From the NCBI GenBank assembly GCA_963824225.1, contig CAWGOF010000003.1, forward strand, positions 2,356,001 through 2,420,000: 64,000 nt of DNA. Reading direction: 5' to 3'. The translations under genes were made by a program, and so were the position numbers. Position 1 is the first letter of the stretch, and each line of letters begins with the position of its first letter. Shown one piece after another: positions 17,111-24,828 of the stretch. Origin of the DNA: CAWGOF01 sp963824225 (GTDB lineage Bacteria > Acidobacteriota > Polarisedimenticolia > Polarisedimenticolales > Polarisedimenticolaceae). The notes below the pieces were generated by a model. The model saw only the letters and a program-made list of their open reading frames with translations, ran no database searches and was not told the origin of the DNA.

Positions 17111-17704
17111 ATGCGCCGAATGAGCCGGTCCAGCCGGGAGGTCGAGGTCAAGCTGGGCTTCGACACGGTGGATCTTGCGCTCGCCGCGATCGCGGCCCTC
17201 GGCGCGCAGCGCATGTCCGAGCGCGAATTCGAGGACAATATCGTGTACGACCGGGCCGTGGACCCGCTCGCCGGCGCGGGCAAGCTGCTGCGGCTGCGAC
17301 GGGTCGCCGGGCGATCGATCGTGACGTTCAAGGAGCCCGTTCCCGGAGAGCACGCGTACAAGGTCCGCGCGGAGGCCGAGATCGAGATCGACGACCCGGC
17401 CGAGTTCCAGCGGATCGTATCGGGCCTCGGGCTCGGCCCCGTGTATCGGTACCAGAAGTATCGAACGCAGTTCCGTCTCGGCGACCTCGACCTGCTCCTC
17501 GACGAGACGCCGATCGGGTGCTTCGTCGAGCTCGAAGGCCCGCCGGGAGAGATCGATCGCGCGGCGCGGGGGCTCGGCCGGGACCCCGACCAGTACATCC
17601 TCGAGACGTATCACGAGCTCCATGAGCGGATCGCGCATGCCCGCGGGGTCGAGCCCGGCGATCTGGTGTTCGACGACGTGCCAGGGAAGGTGGGCGGTCG
17701 ATGA
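17111..17704 (+). CDS. CYTH-domain protein (class IV adenylate cyclase/triphosphatase-like)
   Basis: 197 residues from ATG 17111 (ATG 17120 is equally possible). The signature ExExK appears as EVEVK at residues 10-14, followed by LLRLRRVAGRSIVTFKEP, AEAEIEIDD, RYQKYRTQF and LLLDETPIGCFVELEGP, the alternating charged strands that line the CYTH tunnel. Family members are triphosphatases or adenylate cyclases. The class IV cyclase-like pattern (KYRTQF, then a strand with GxFVELEG) is the best match. Its stop overlaps the next start as ATGA. Confidence 0.87.
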   Translation: MRRMSRSSREVEVKLGFDTVDLALAAIAALGAQRMSEREFEDNIVYDRAVDPLAGAGKLLRLRRVAGRSIVTFKEPVPGEHAYKVRAEAEIEIDDPAEFQRIVSGLGLGPVYRYQKYRTQFRLGDLDLLLDETPIGCFVELEGPPGEIDRAARGLGRDPDQYILETYHELHERIAHARGVEPGDLVFDDVPGKVGGR

Positions 17705-18777
17705 GAGCGATGGTGCTCTCCGCCGGTCTCGGCCTGCGGATGCGCCCGCTGACGTACGAGACCCCCAAGCCGGCGATCCCCGTCCTCGGCCGGCCGATCC
17801 TGGTGCAGATCCTCGAGCGCCTGGCCCGGTTCGGCGTGACGCGCGCGATCGTGAACGTGCACCACCTGGCGGATGCGGTCGAGCGGCTGTGTGGCTCGAC
17901 ACCGGGCTTGCCCGAAACGCGCATCTCTCGCGAGCCGGTCCTGCTCGGAACGGGCGGCGGGTTGCGCCAGGCCGGACCGAGCCTCCTCGGTGCGGGTCCG
18001 ATCCTCGTGCACAACGGTGACTGTCTGTCGGATATCGATTTCGGTGCCGTGGTCGAGCACCACGTGCGCTCCCGACGGCTCGCGACGCTCGTCGTCGTGC
18101 CGGCCCGGCCGGGCTACGGCACGGTCGAGATCGGCGAGGATGGGGCGGTTCTGTCGCTCGCCGGTGCGCCGGCCGTGCGGCCCGAGCGCGTGCGCTCGAA
18201 ACGGCTCTTTACCGGATGCCACGTGATCGACGAGGCCGTGCTCGACCGGATTCCGGGCCCGGGGCCGAGCTGCATCGTCACCGACGTGTACCGCAAGCTC
18301 GCCGCCGAAGGCCGGCTGGGGGCGTTCGTCCACGACGGATACTGGTGGGAGTTCGGTGAGCCCGGCGTGTATCTCGAGGGGTCGCTGGGGCTGATCGATC
18401 TCGAGCCCGCAAGGCGGGAGCGGATCGCCGTATGCGACCCCGTCACCCCGGTCGACGGCGCCCGAATCGCCCGCGGGCGAGACGCGTCGATCGAGGCGAG
18501 CGCCGCCATCCGGGGGCGTGTCGCGGTCGGCCCGCGATGTCGGATCGAGGCCCGGGCGACGATCGTGGACTCGATCCTCCTCGACGACGCGAGCGTTGGA
18601 CCGGGCTGCCGTCTGAGCCGCGTCATCGTCGGCTCGGGCACGGCGTTGCCCGCGGGGCTCGATCTGCGAGACGCGGTCGTGTGTCGCGATCCCGGCTCCG
18701 TCGATCTGACCGGCGGGATCGCACGGGCCGGGGCGAACCTCGTCCGCGCTCTCCGCGTGGAGCGGGCGCCGGCATGA
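17701..18777 (+). CDS. murU: Sugar-1-phosphate nucleotidyltransferase, MurU-like with beta-helix tail
   Basis: 358 residues. The N-terminal domain has the nucleotide loop LSAGLGLRMRPLT, then TPKPAIPVLGRP, LGTGGGLRQA and the metal site HNGDCL. The tail from about 250 has hexapeptide-like strands (IEASAAIRGRVAVGPRCRIEA) of a left-handed beta-helix. Known MurU is about 220 residues and lacks this tail. The assignment to MurNAc-1-phosphate uridylylation rests mainly on coupling with the following amgK-like kinase (ATGA overlap). A hexose or mannose-1-phosphate transferase is the alternative. Confidence 0.75.
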   Translation: MRAMVLSAGLGLRMRPLTYETPKPAIPVLGRPILVQILERLARFGVTRAIVNVHHLADAVERLCGSTPGLPETRISREPVLLGTGGGLRQAGPSLLGAGPILVHNGDCLSDIDFGAVVEHHVRSRRLATLVVVPARPGYGTVEIGEDGAVLSLAGAPAVRPERVRSKRLFTGCHVIDEAVLDRIPGPGPSCIVTDVYRKLAAEGRLGAFVHDGYWWEFGEPGVYLEGSLGLIDLEPARRERIAVCDPVTPVDGARIARGRDASIEASAAIRGRVAVGPRCRIEARATIVDSILLDDASVGPGCRLSRVIVGSGTALPAGLDLRDAVVCRDPGSVDLTGGIARAGANLVRALRVERAPA

Positions 18778-19790
18778 CGGGGGCGCGGCCCGAGGTCCTG
18801 CGGTTCCTGGCCCACCGGTTTCCGGGATCGAGCGTGGCGCACCTGACAGGGGACGGGTCCACTCGATCCTTTCTGCGCGTGACGCCGGTCGCAGGTCCAA
18901 GCGCGATCGTCATGGACTACGGCCGGCCGGTCGAGTGTCCGACCGATGACGAGCGGTTGACCCGTGTGTTCCAGAAGGCCGCGCTTCCCGTGGCCGCGAT
19001 TCTCGAATCCCATGCCGAGGTCGGGATCCTGATCATCCAGGATGTGGGGGACGAGAGCCTCGAGTCGGCGCTACTCGCGGATGCGCGATGCTTTGCGCCC
19101 GAGCGGCAGCCCCCGCGACTGCTGGTCCAGGCTGTCGAGCTCGCGGCGGACGTGGCCCGGCTCGGCTCGCCGGTGCTCGCCGTGTCCGATCGGGCAGCTG
19201 GCCCGGCTCTCGATGCCGAGCGGTTCCGGTACGAGATGCGGTTCTTCCTCGAGCATTTCGTGAGCGGACATCTGGGGCGCTCAGGGATCGATTCCGCTCT
19301 CGCGGATGGGCTCTTTGAGCTGGCAGACGAGGCAGCCGACGGCGGGCCGAAGGTCCTGTGCCACCGGGACTACCACAGTCGAAACCTGATGGTGAGCGGT
19401 GCCGACCTGGTGATGGTCGACATCCAGGACGCGCGGTGGGGGCCCGACACCTATGACCTGGCCTCCATCCTACGGGACGCCTACCTGCCGATACCGGACG
19501 ATTGGGTGAGCCCGCTGATCGACAAGTTCATCGAGCGCTCCGGCACGATCCGCTCCAGGGCCGAGCTCCTCGAGCGATTCCACGTCGTCGCGACTCAGAG
19601 AATGATCAAGGCTTTGGGTAGCTTCGGGTACCTGGGTCGGATCCGTGGGGCGCGGTACGTGGCCTCGATCGCCCCTACCGTTGCCAGGCTGAGGCGTTCG
19701 ATGCCCCTGCACACCCAAACTGCGAGGCTTCTCGAGCTCCTGGAATCAGCGGACGCCCTACCGACGGACATCGAGGTCCGCGAACAGTAG
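18774..19790 (+). CDS. amgK: AmgK-like N-acetylmuramate/N-acetylglucosamine kinase
   Basis: 338 residues from ATG 18774, overlapping the nucleotidyltransferase stop. The N-lobe has DGSTRSFLRV and SAIVMDY. The catalytic loop is CHRDYHSRNLMV and the metal motif is VDIQDARWGPDTYDLASILRDAY, which is the AmgK pattern (QDA..GP..YDL.SLLRD) rather than that of aminoglycoside kinases. AmgK phosphorylates the anomeric carbon of MurNAc so that MurU can make UDP-MurNAc, bypassing de novo synthesis and fosfomycin. The 3' end overlaps the convergent gene by 33 bp. Confidence 0.82.
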   Translation: MTGARPEVLRFLAHRFPGSSVAHLTGDGSTRSFLRVTPVAGPSAIVMDYGRPVECPTDDERLTRVFQKAALPVAAILESHAEVGILIIQDVGDESLESALLADARCFAPERQPPRLLVQAVELAADVARLGSPVLAVSDRAAGPALDAERFRYEMRFFLEHFVSGHLGRSGIDSALADGLFELADEAADGGPKVLCHRDYHSRNLMVSGADLVMVDIQDARWGPDTYDLASILRDAYLPIPDDWVSPLIDKFIERSGTIRSRAELLERFHVVATQRMIKALGSFGYLGRIRGARYVASIAPTVARLRRSMPLHTQTARLLELLESADALPTDIEVREQ

Positions 19791-20963
19791 CCCTGGGGTC
19801 AGCACACCCCGATGGGATCGACCGGCCTCTCCTACTCCGCCCAAACAGCGCTGGGCGAGATCGTTCGGGGAGACTCGAATCCAGAACGGGCCCGGATGCG
19901 CTTCGATCACCCATTCGGGACCGGCGGGATGGATACGCGCGGACCGCGCCACGACCTCGGAGCCATTGGCCTCGGCCTTGGGTGGCCTGACGACCAGGCT
20001 CGACGGAAACGGCTGAGGCCTGTCCCGGTAGGACGCACGGCGCGCCTGGCCGTTTTTCGACGCGCCGCCCTTGATTCGCTCGCCGTCCGCCAGGCGAACG
20101 GAGCGCGTTGGGTGGAGGCAGTCGTCGAACAAACCGCCGAACAATGACAGCGGCTCGCCAGGCTCGTCGTCGACGACCCATCCAGGACCCACCGGTACGC
20201 CGCTCGTACCTCGGGTGCCATGGGCGCCGTGGAGGGTGGCGACGATCGCCTGCGCGACCGGAGCGGCCGCACCTCGCATGAAGATCACGTTCTGCACGCC
20301 CTCGCGCTCGGGTGCAGCCTCGGCCAAGGGCCTAGCGCCCCAGTCCTCGTCGCTGAGCCCAGCCCAGTCCCGCGACGCCACCAAGATCGGAGTCTCCCCA
20401 GATTGGGTGCATTGACGCGCGAGCATCGCCCACGCCCGCGTTCGGCGTCGCGAGGCTGATGCGCCACTGGTCGACACCCACGTCTCCGCGGTCGTAGCCA
20501 CTTCCACCCAAGCGTCGTCCGTGCTCTGGGCGTCCGCGCGCTCCAAAGCCAGACGGAGCCAGGCCTCGATGTCGGTAGGCGTGGGTAGCCACCCATCGCC
20601 GTCGCGATCGATGGAGCGCGCATTGCGCTTGGTCTCGGCGACTGAGCCGGCTTCTCCCGGACCCGCGAGAGCGATGGCCCGGGCCACGCTGTCATCGCCC
20701 ACTCCCGAGGCTGCACCGAACAGGATCGCTCGCGACCCGGGCATCGTCGCGCGGATGGCAACACCGTCCTCCCGACCCTTGCGCTCCGAGAACGCGCCTT
20801 CCCGCCTGCGCAACCGATGAGTCCAAACCGCGCGATGGTAGATCTCGAGCCAGCCATACCCGCGTTGCGCGACTCGAAGTGTCCGCTCGAGACTCTCCAC
20901 CAAACGATCGGCGAGCGGATCGGGACACCCTTGCTCAACTCTCGATTGAGCAGAGCCCGCCAC
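19758..20963 (-). CDS. PmbA/TldE-like partner of TldD
   Basis: 401 residues from a GTG at 20963; no better start is present and the ribosome site is weak. The N-terminal layout (YGWLEIYHRAVWTHRLRRREG, GREDGVAIRA) is that of TldD/PmbA proteins, and the C-terminal part carries LSLFGGLFDDCLHP and WVIEAHPGPFWIRV. There is no HExxxH motif, as expected for the non-catalytic PmbA/TldE subunit. With the TldD-like gene upstream it probably forms a heteromeric protease that trims unfolded or modified peptides. It diverges considerably from classical PmbA. Confidence 0.65.
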   Translation of the reverse strand: MAGSAQSRVEQGCPDPLADRLVESLERTLRVAQRGYGWLEIYHRAVWTHRLRRREGAFSERKGREDGVAIRATMPGSRAILFGAASGVGDDSVARAIALAGPGEAGSVAETKRNARSIDRDGDGWLPTPTDIEAWLRLALERADAQSTDDAWVEVATTAETWVSTSGASASRRRTRAWAMLARQCTQSGETPILVASRDWAGLSDEDWGARPLAEAAPEREGVQNVIFMRGAAAPVAQAIVATLHGAHGTRGTSGVPVGPGWVVDDEPGEPLSLFGGLFDDCLHPTRSVRLADGERIKGGASKNGQARRASYRDRPQPFPSSLVVRPPKAEANGSEVVARSARIHPAGPEWVIEAHPGPFWIRVSPNDLAQRCLGGVGEAGRSHRGVLTPGLLFADLDVRR

Positions 20964-20968
20964 CTTGG

Positions 20969-21022
20969 TCAGACACCCTGGATACAGATTGGTTGGTGCT
21001 CGCGTACTTGCTCGATCTTCAT
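20969..21022 (-). other. 17-residue open frame linking tldD and pmbA-like genes
   Basis: An ATG at 21022 overlaps the tldD stop as ATGA, and the frame encodes MKIEQVREHQPICIQGV before a TGA at 20969, six bases before the GTG of the PmbA-like gene. It is in a different frame from that gene. It may serve translational coupling, be the true N-terminus of the next gene after a sequencing indel, or be chance. No ribosome site other than the coupling is seen. Confidence 0.3.
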
Positions 21023-22278
21023 CGAACCACCCCAGCCATCCCTAGGCACACTGTCGGCGCGCCGACGCTCGTGATCAGGGTCTGGCCATCGCGATGACAC
21101 GATCCGGGGCTCGCATCGAACTCCAGATCGTCGCCGACGAGCAGGCCCGGAAACCCAAGCCTGGCGTGGATCTCGAGGACGTGCGGCGCGAGAGCGTCGC
21201 CGATCGCGCCACGACGGATTCGATCCGCATCGGTCACGCGGAACGTTGCTCGACCGCGGAATGGATCGGCTGCTCCGGCCTCCATCCGTCGAACGTGAAT
21301 CCCTTCGGATACGGTGGAGAGGATCTGCCCCCTGCTCAGCGTCCCGGATTCGATGAACGTGCAGCTCATGCGCGGAAGCACTGGATCGCGAAACGATGCC
21401 CGACGCGCGCTCCCGGTCGGGCGATGACGGGCTCGTTTCGCGCTCGCACGGTCGTGCAAGCAAGTGGCGACTCTGCCACCTTGCACCAGGATCACCGTTG
21501 CGGTCGACGTCCCCTCGTCATCGATCGATATGGGTGTCCGACATCGGCGCGGATCGTCGCAAACAAGGATGCCCTCCGGTATCGGAGCGTCGGCTCGCCC
21601 GAGCCAGCTCCGCCCGGCAGCGAACGTGTCGGCTTCGAGCGCGTGACCGAAGACCTCGTGCACCCAAACTCCGGCGGCACCGGGAGCGAGCACGACCGTC
21701 GCTGGCCCGAGCGTGGGAGGAACACACTCGGTACGGCGCTCCACGGTGGCCCTCAGGGTCGCCGCCATTTGAGTGAGGCGAGGATCGGCGGAGGCGGGAG
21801 GGGGGCCTGCGCAGGCCAGCTCGACCGTTGCCGAGCCTGCGTCGAGCCGGATCCGCCAGCCCACCCGTCGATCGCTCGCCACGAGGCCGTCCTCGCGTCC
21901 AATCAGGACGTCCTGCATGGACGACACCCAACGCACGCGGAGCGCCTCGGTACCGATGGCGCGACACGAGCTCTCGAGGACGCGTGCAACGACCGCGGTC
22001 TCCGCATCGGGCGGCTCCGACTTCGCCCAGGGCGGGAATGCGGGACACGCCGCGTCCTCGGGGGAGACGCTCGACATGTAAACGAGCTGCGGTCTACCGG
22101 CTCGATCGTCGAGGCACAGCCCGCGTGCGCTCGTATGCGTGACCGTCGGCTCTTCGCCCGGACGGCAGTCGATCGATAGGTCCTCCCGGGACTCGAAATA
22201 CAGGAGCTGCCCTGCCGCCGCCCGCGAAACCGCGCTCATCCACTCGGCTGGGGTCGTTTTGCCGGGGCTTTTCGACAC
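21019..22278 (-). CDS. tldD: TldD-family metalloprotease
   Basis: 419 residues, shorter than the usual 480. The metal motif is HEVFGHALEAD near residue 205 (HExxxH with the following Glu), and the flanking EGILVCDDP, ISIDDEGT and IESGTLSRGQILSTVSEGI match the TldD fold. The C-terminal LLVGDDLEF and VCLGMAGVV close the beta-barrel domain. TldD pairs with a PmbA-like partner to degrade unfolded peptides and in some bacteria to mature RiPPs. No obvious RiPP precursor is nearby. It is divergent from the pseudo-receiver gene. Confidence 0.85.
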   Translation of the reverse strand: MSKSPGKTTPAEWMSAVSRAAAGQLLYFESREDLSIDCRPGEEPTVTHTSARGLCLDDRAGRPQLVYMSSVSPEDAACPAFPPWAKSEPPDAETAVVARVLESSCRAIGTEALRVRWVSSMQDVLIGREDGLVASDRRVGWRIRLDAGSATVELACAGPPPASADPRLTQMAATLRATVERRTECVPPTLGPATVVLAPGAAGVWVHEVFGHALEADTFAAGRSWLGRADAPIPEGILVCDDPRRCRTPISIDDEGTSTATVILVQGGRVATCLHDRASAKRARHRPTGSARRASFRDPVLPRMSCTFIESGTLSRGQILSTVSEGIHVRRMEAGAADPFRGRATFRVTDADRIRRGAIGDALAPHVLEIHARLGFPGLLVGDDLEFDASPGSCHRDGQTLITSVGAPTVCLGMAGVVR

Positions 22279-22289
22279 GCGAGGAGCGC

Positions 22290-22318
22290 TTGAAACGACG
22301 GGGTCGCGAAGTTATGTT
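22290..22318 (+). promoter_or_regulatory. Putative sigma-70 promoter for the pseudo-receiver gene
   Basis: TTGAAA (22290-22295), a 17-base spacer and TATGTT (22313-22318) lie about 64 bp before the ATG at 22382. Five of six -35 and four of six -10 positions agree with the sigma-70 consensus. The same intergenic space serves the divergent tldD gene. Confidence 0.45.
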
Positions 22319-22381
22319 TCTAGCCGATCGGCGCCGCTGATAGGTGTTGTTCGATCTGCAGGTGCTAACGACGTCGCGTTC

Positions 22382-23209
22382 ATGGCGCAGTATACGATAC
22401 TCATCGTCGACTACGAGCCGCGCAGCGTCGAGCAGCTGCGTGGCGCGCTCGAACCCGCAGGCTACCTCGTCGACGTGGCCAAGGACGGGTTGAGCGGAGC
22501 CGAGCGCTTCCATTCGCTCAAGCCCGACCTCGCGCTCGTCGAAGCCATGTTGCCGAAGAAGCACGGCTTCGAGCTGTGCCACGACCTCAAGCGGACGGCT
22601 CACGGCCAGAAGACGCCGATCGTGATCATCACCGGCGTGTACAAGGGACGGAAGTACCGGACGCAGGCGATGCACCAGCACGGCTGCGATGCCTACCTCG
22701 AGAAACCGATCGCCGCGGAGCAGCTCCTTGAAACGATCCGACAGCTGCTCGAGCGCAGCGGACGCCCGGCCCTGGCCCCGGAGCCTGCCGCTCGGCCCGA
22801 ACCTGCTCGCGCCACGGTCGAGGACGAGATCATCGGTCGCCTCGACGCGATCTTGACGGACGATGCGCCGCAGCCCGTCGGTGCGAGCCGGCAGCCCGTG
22901 CGTGAGCCGGGATCGAAGGGTCCCCGAGGGATGGTCGGCGACGTAGTCCCGTTCGAGACTCGTCGAACGAGCTCGTGGCCCGTGTCCTACGGACGCGGGG
23001 GAGCGCAACCGGCGCTGTTCTCACGCGCTGACATCGAGGAGGTTCGTGGCGTGGCCATGCCCGACGAGGACGTCGACGAAGACGTCGACGACTCGCCGCT
23101 CGATCCTCCCCCCGCGGAAGACGACGCTCCGCAGAGCAAGCGCTACCCGTGGATCGCGCTCTGTGCGCTCGTTGTTTTCACCGCCACGATCCTCGCCCTC
23201 CTCTACTGA
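22382..23209 (+). CDS. Degenerate receiver domain with C-terminal membrane anchor
   Basis: 275 residues from ATG 22382. Residues 4-120 form a CheY-like receiver (TILIVDYEPRSVEQLRGAL, YLEKPIAAEQLL), but the phospho-acceptor position is Glu (LALVEAMLPKKHGF) and the second acidic residue is Tyr (VDYEP). The Lys of YLEKP is kept. A long Pro/Ala/Asp-rich linker (130-250) with DEDVDEDVDD leads to one membrane helix at the extreme C-terminus (YPWIALCALVVFTATILALLY). It cannot use normal Asp phosphorylation and probably acts as a constitutive or protein-binding receiver facing the cytoplasm. Confidence 0.82.
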   Translation: MAQYTILIVDYEPRSVEQLRGALEPAGYLVDVAKDGLSGAERFHSLKPDLALVEAMLPKKHGFELCHDLKRTAHGQKTPIVIITGVYKGRKYRTQAMHQHGCDAYLEKPIAAEQLLETIRQLLERSGRPALAPEPAARPEPARATVEDEIIGRLDAILTDDAPQPVGASRQPVREPGSKGPRGMVGDVVPFETRRTSSWPVSYGRGGAQPALFSRADIEEVRGVAMPDEDVDEDVDDSPLDPPPAEDDAPQSKRYPWIALCALVVFTATILALLY

Positions 23210-23220
23210 CCCGACGCTCC

Positions 23221-23784
23221 GTGCCCAAGATCACGAAGGTCTACACTCGGGGCGGCGACCGGGGCGAGACGAGCCTCGGCGGAGGACAGCGGGTTTCCAA
23301 GTCCGCGCCCCGCATCGAGGCGTTCGGGACCGTCGACGAGCTGAACTCCCAGATCGGTGTCGCGCTCGCCTCCGGCCTCGATCCGTCGATCGCCGAGCTG
23401 CTCACGGCCACGCAGAACGACCTGTTCCATCTCGGATCGGACCTGTGCTATCCGGAGACGGACAAGGTCGCGCGCCCGGTCCCGCGAATCGAAGAGCGTC
23501 ACGTACGCGCGCTCGAGGCGGCGATCGATCGGATGTCGAGCGAGGTCGGCCCGCTCGCGAACTTCATCCTGCCCGGCGGAACGCTCGGGGCGGCACAGCT
23601 GCACGTGGCCCGTACGGTGTGCCGCCGTGCCGAGCGTGCGGTCGTGAGTCTCGCAGCCGAGGAGCCCGTCGGAGAGTGGACCGTTCCGTACCTGAACCGG
23701 CTATCCGACGCGCTGTTCGTGATGGCGCGGCTCGAAAACCACCGCCGCGGGGTCAGCGACCCACTGTGGAACAGCCGGCGCTGA
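23221..23784 (+). CDS. pduO: PduO-type cob(I)alamin adenosyltransferase
   Basis: 187 residues from a GTG at 23221, 11 bp after the pseudo-receiver gene. The ATP-binding N-terminus KVYTRGGDRGETSLGGG is diagnostic, followed by FGTVDELNSQIGVA, FILPGGT, RRAERAVV and YLNRLSDALFVMAR, the active-site helices of PduO/MMAB proteins. It converts cob(I)alamin to adenosylcobalamin in the cytoplasm, implying an AdoCbl-dependent enzyme elsewhere in the genome. No cobalamin riboswitch was recognised near it. Confidence 0.92.
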   Translation: MPKITKVYTRGGDRGETSLGGGQRVSKSAPRIEAFGTVDELNSQIGVALASGLDPSIAELLTATQNDLFHLGSDLCYPETDKVARPVPRIEERHVRALEAAIDRMSSEVGPLANFILPGGTLGAAQLHVARTVCRRAERAVVSLAAEEPVGEWTVPYLNRLSDALFVMARLENHRRGVSDPLWNSRR

Positions 23785-23798
23785 GGGAAGCGGAAGAC

Positions 23799-23842
23799 GC
23801 CTCCGGGGCGAAGAGGAGGGGCGTTACTCTCGCCACGGAGGC
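23799..23842 (+). terminator. Stem-loop after the adenosyltransferase gene
   Basis: GCCTCCGGGGCG (23799-23810) pairs with CGCCACGGAGGC (23831-23842), with one internal mismatch and a 20-base loop. It begins 15 bp after the stop. No T-run follows, so it would be a GC-type terminator or a 3'-end stabiliser. Confidence 0.45.
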
Positions 23843-23854
23843 GCCCGCCGGCCC

Positions 23855-23872
23855 GGGAGGATCGTTCCTCCC
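23855..23872. terminator. Second perfect hairpin between pduO and accD
   Basis: GGGAGGA, a TCGT loop and TCCTCCC form a perfect 7-bp stem. It lies between two convergent genes (stops at 23784 and 23955), so it can act on either strand. There is no clear T-run on either side. Confidence 0.4.
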
Positions 23873-23954
23873 AGGAGGTGATACGCGAGCCGGTGGCGTC
23901 AGGTTGACCAGACCCCGGTAAAAAGATGTAAACCGTCCGGAATGGGCCGAACGA

Positions 23955-24815
23955 TCAGGCGCGGGACTGGCTGGGAAGCATGAAATCGAGGCACGCGAGG
24001 AGGACGCTGCGAAGCTGGGTCCGCTCGACCACCATGTCGACCATCCCGTGCTCGAGGAGGAACTCGCTGCGCTGAAACCCCGCCGGGAGCTTCTGCCGGA
24101 TCGTCTGCTCGATCACGCGCGGCCCGGCGAAGCCGATCAGCGCACGCGGCTCGGCCAGATTGACGTCGCCGAGCATCGCGAACGACGCGGTCACGCCCCC
24201 CGTGGTCGGATCGGTCAAGATCGACAGGAACGGTAGGCGCGCGTCATCGAGACGGGCCAGCGCGGCCGATATCTTGGCCATCTGCATCAACGACAGCGCC
24301 CCCTCCTGCATGCGCGCGCCACCCGAACAGCTGACCACGATCAACGGCGCCGCGTCGCGAAGCGCCCGCTCGGCGCACCGCGTGACCTTCTCACCGACGA
24401 CGCTGCCCATCGACCCGCCCATGAAGCCGTATTCCATGACGCCGACGATGACGGCGTGTCCGCCGATCGTCCCCGTGCACGACACGAACGCATCGAGCAT
24501 GCCCGTGCGTTCCTGGTACTCGACGAGTCGAGTGGCGTAGGGCTTCGTGTCCCGGAACTCGAGGGCGTCCCGCGGGGCGATGTCCGCATCGAACTCCTCG
24601 TACTGCCCGTCGTCCAGCAGCGATTCGACCCGCTCGCGCGCCGAGATGCGGAAGTGGTAGTTGCACTTCGGGCAGACGTTGACGTTCCGCAAGACCTCCT
24701 TCTTGTAGACCATCTCCTTGCATGCCTCGCACTTGACCCAGAGCCCTTCGGGCATCCGGAGCCGGCGCTCGGCCTGCGGCTGTTTTGGGGTCTTCTCTTT
24801 CTTGAACCAGGCCAT
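23955..24815 (-). CDS. accD: Acetyl-CoA carboxylase carboxyltransferase, beta subunit
   Basis: 286 residues from ATG 24815 (MAWFKKEK), the usual AccD start. The N-terminal zinc finger has CEACKEMVYKKEVLRNVNVCPKC, two CxxC pairs. The crotonase-fold body carries GGARMQEGALSLMQM and LTDPTTGGVTASFAMLGD, the CoA and biotin site loops. It transfers carboxyl from biotin to acetyl-CoA to make malonyl-CoA, the first step of fatty acid synthesis. It starts 13 bp after the GT39 gene ends. AccA is not in the window. Confidence 0.95.
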   Translation of the reverse strand: MAWFKKEKTPKQPQAERRLRMPEGLWVKCEACKEMVYKKEVLRNVNVCPKCNYHFRISARERVESLLDDGQYEEFDADIAPRDALEFRDTKPYATRLVEYQERTGMLDAFVSCTGTIGGHAVIVGVMEYGFMGGSMGSVVGEKVTRCAERALRDAAPLIVVSCSGGARMQEGALSLMQMAKISAALARLDDARLPFLSILTDPTTGGVTASFAMLGDVNLAEPRALIGFAGPRVIEQTIRQKLPAGFQRSEFLLEHGMVDMVVERTQLRSVLLACLDFMLPSQSRA

Positions 24816-24828
24816 CGACCGGTTCAAC

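Noticed and set aside
23785..23954. Cobalamin riboswitch beside the adenosyltransferase gene
   Set aside because: The region is downstream of the gene, and no B12-box-like sequence was found; it holds two hairpins only.
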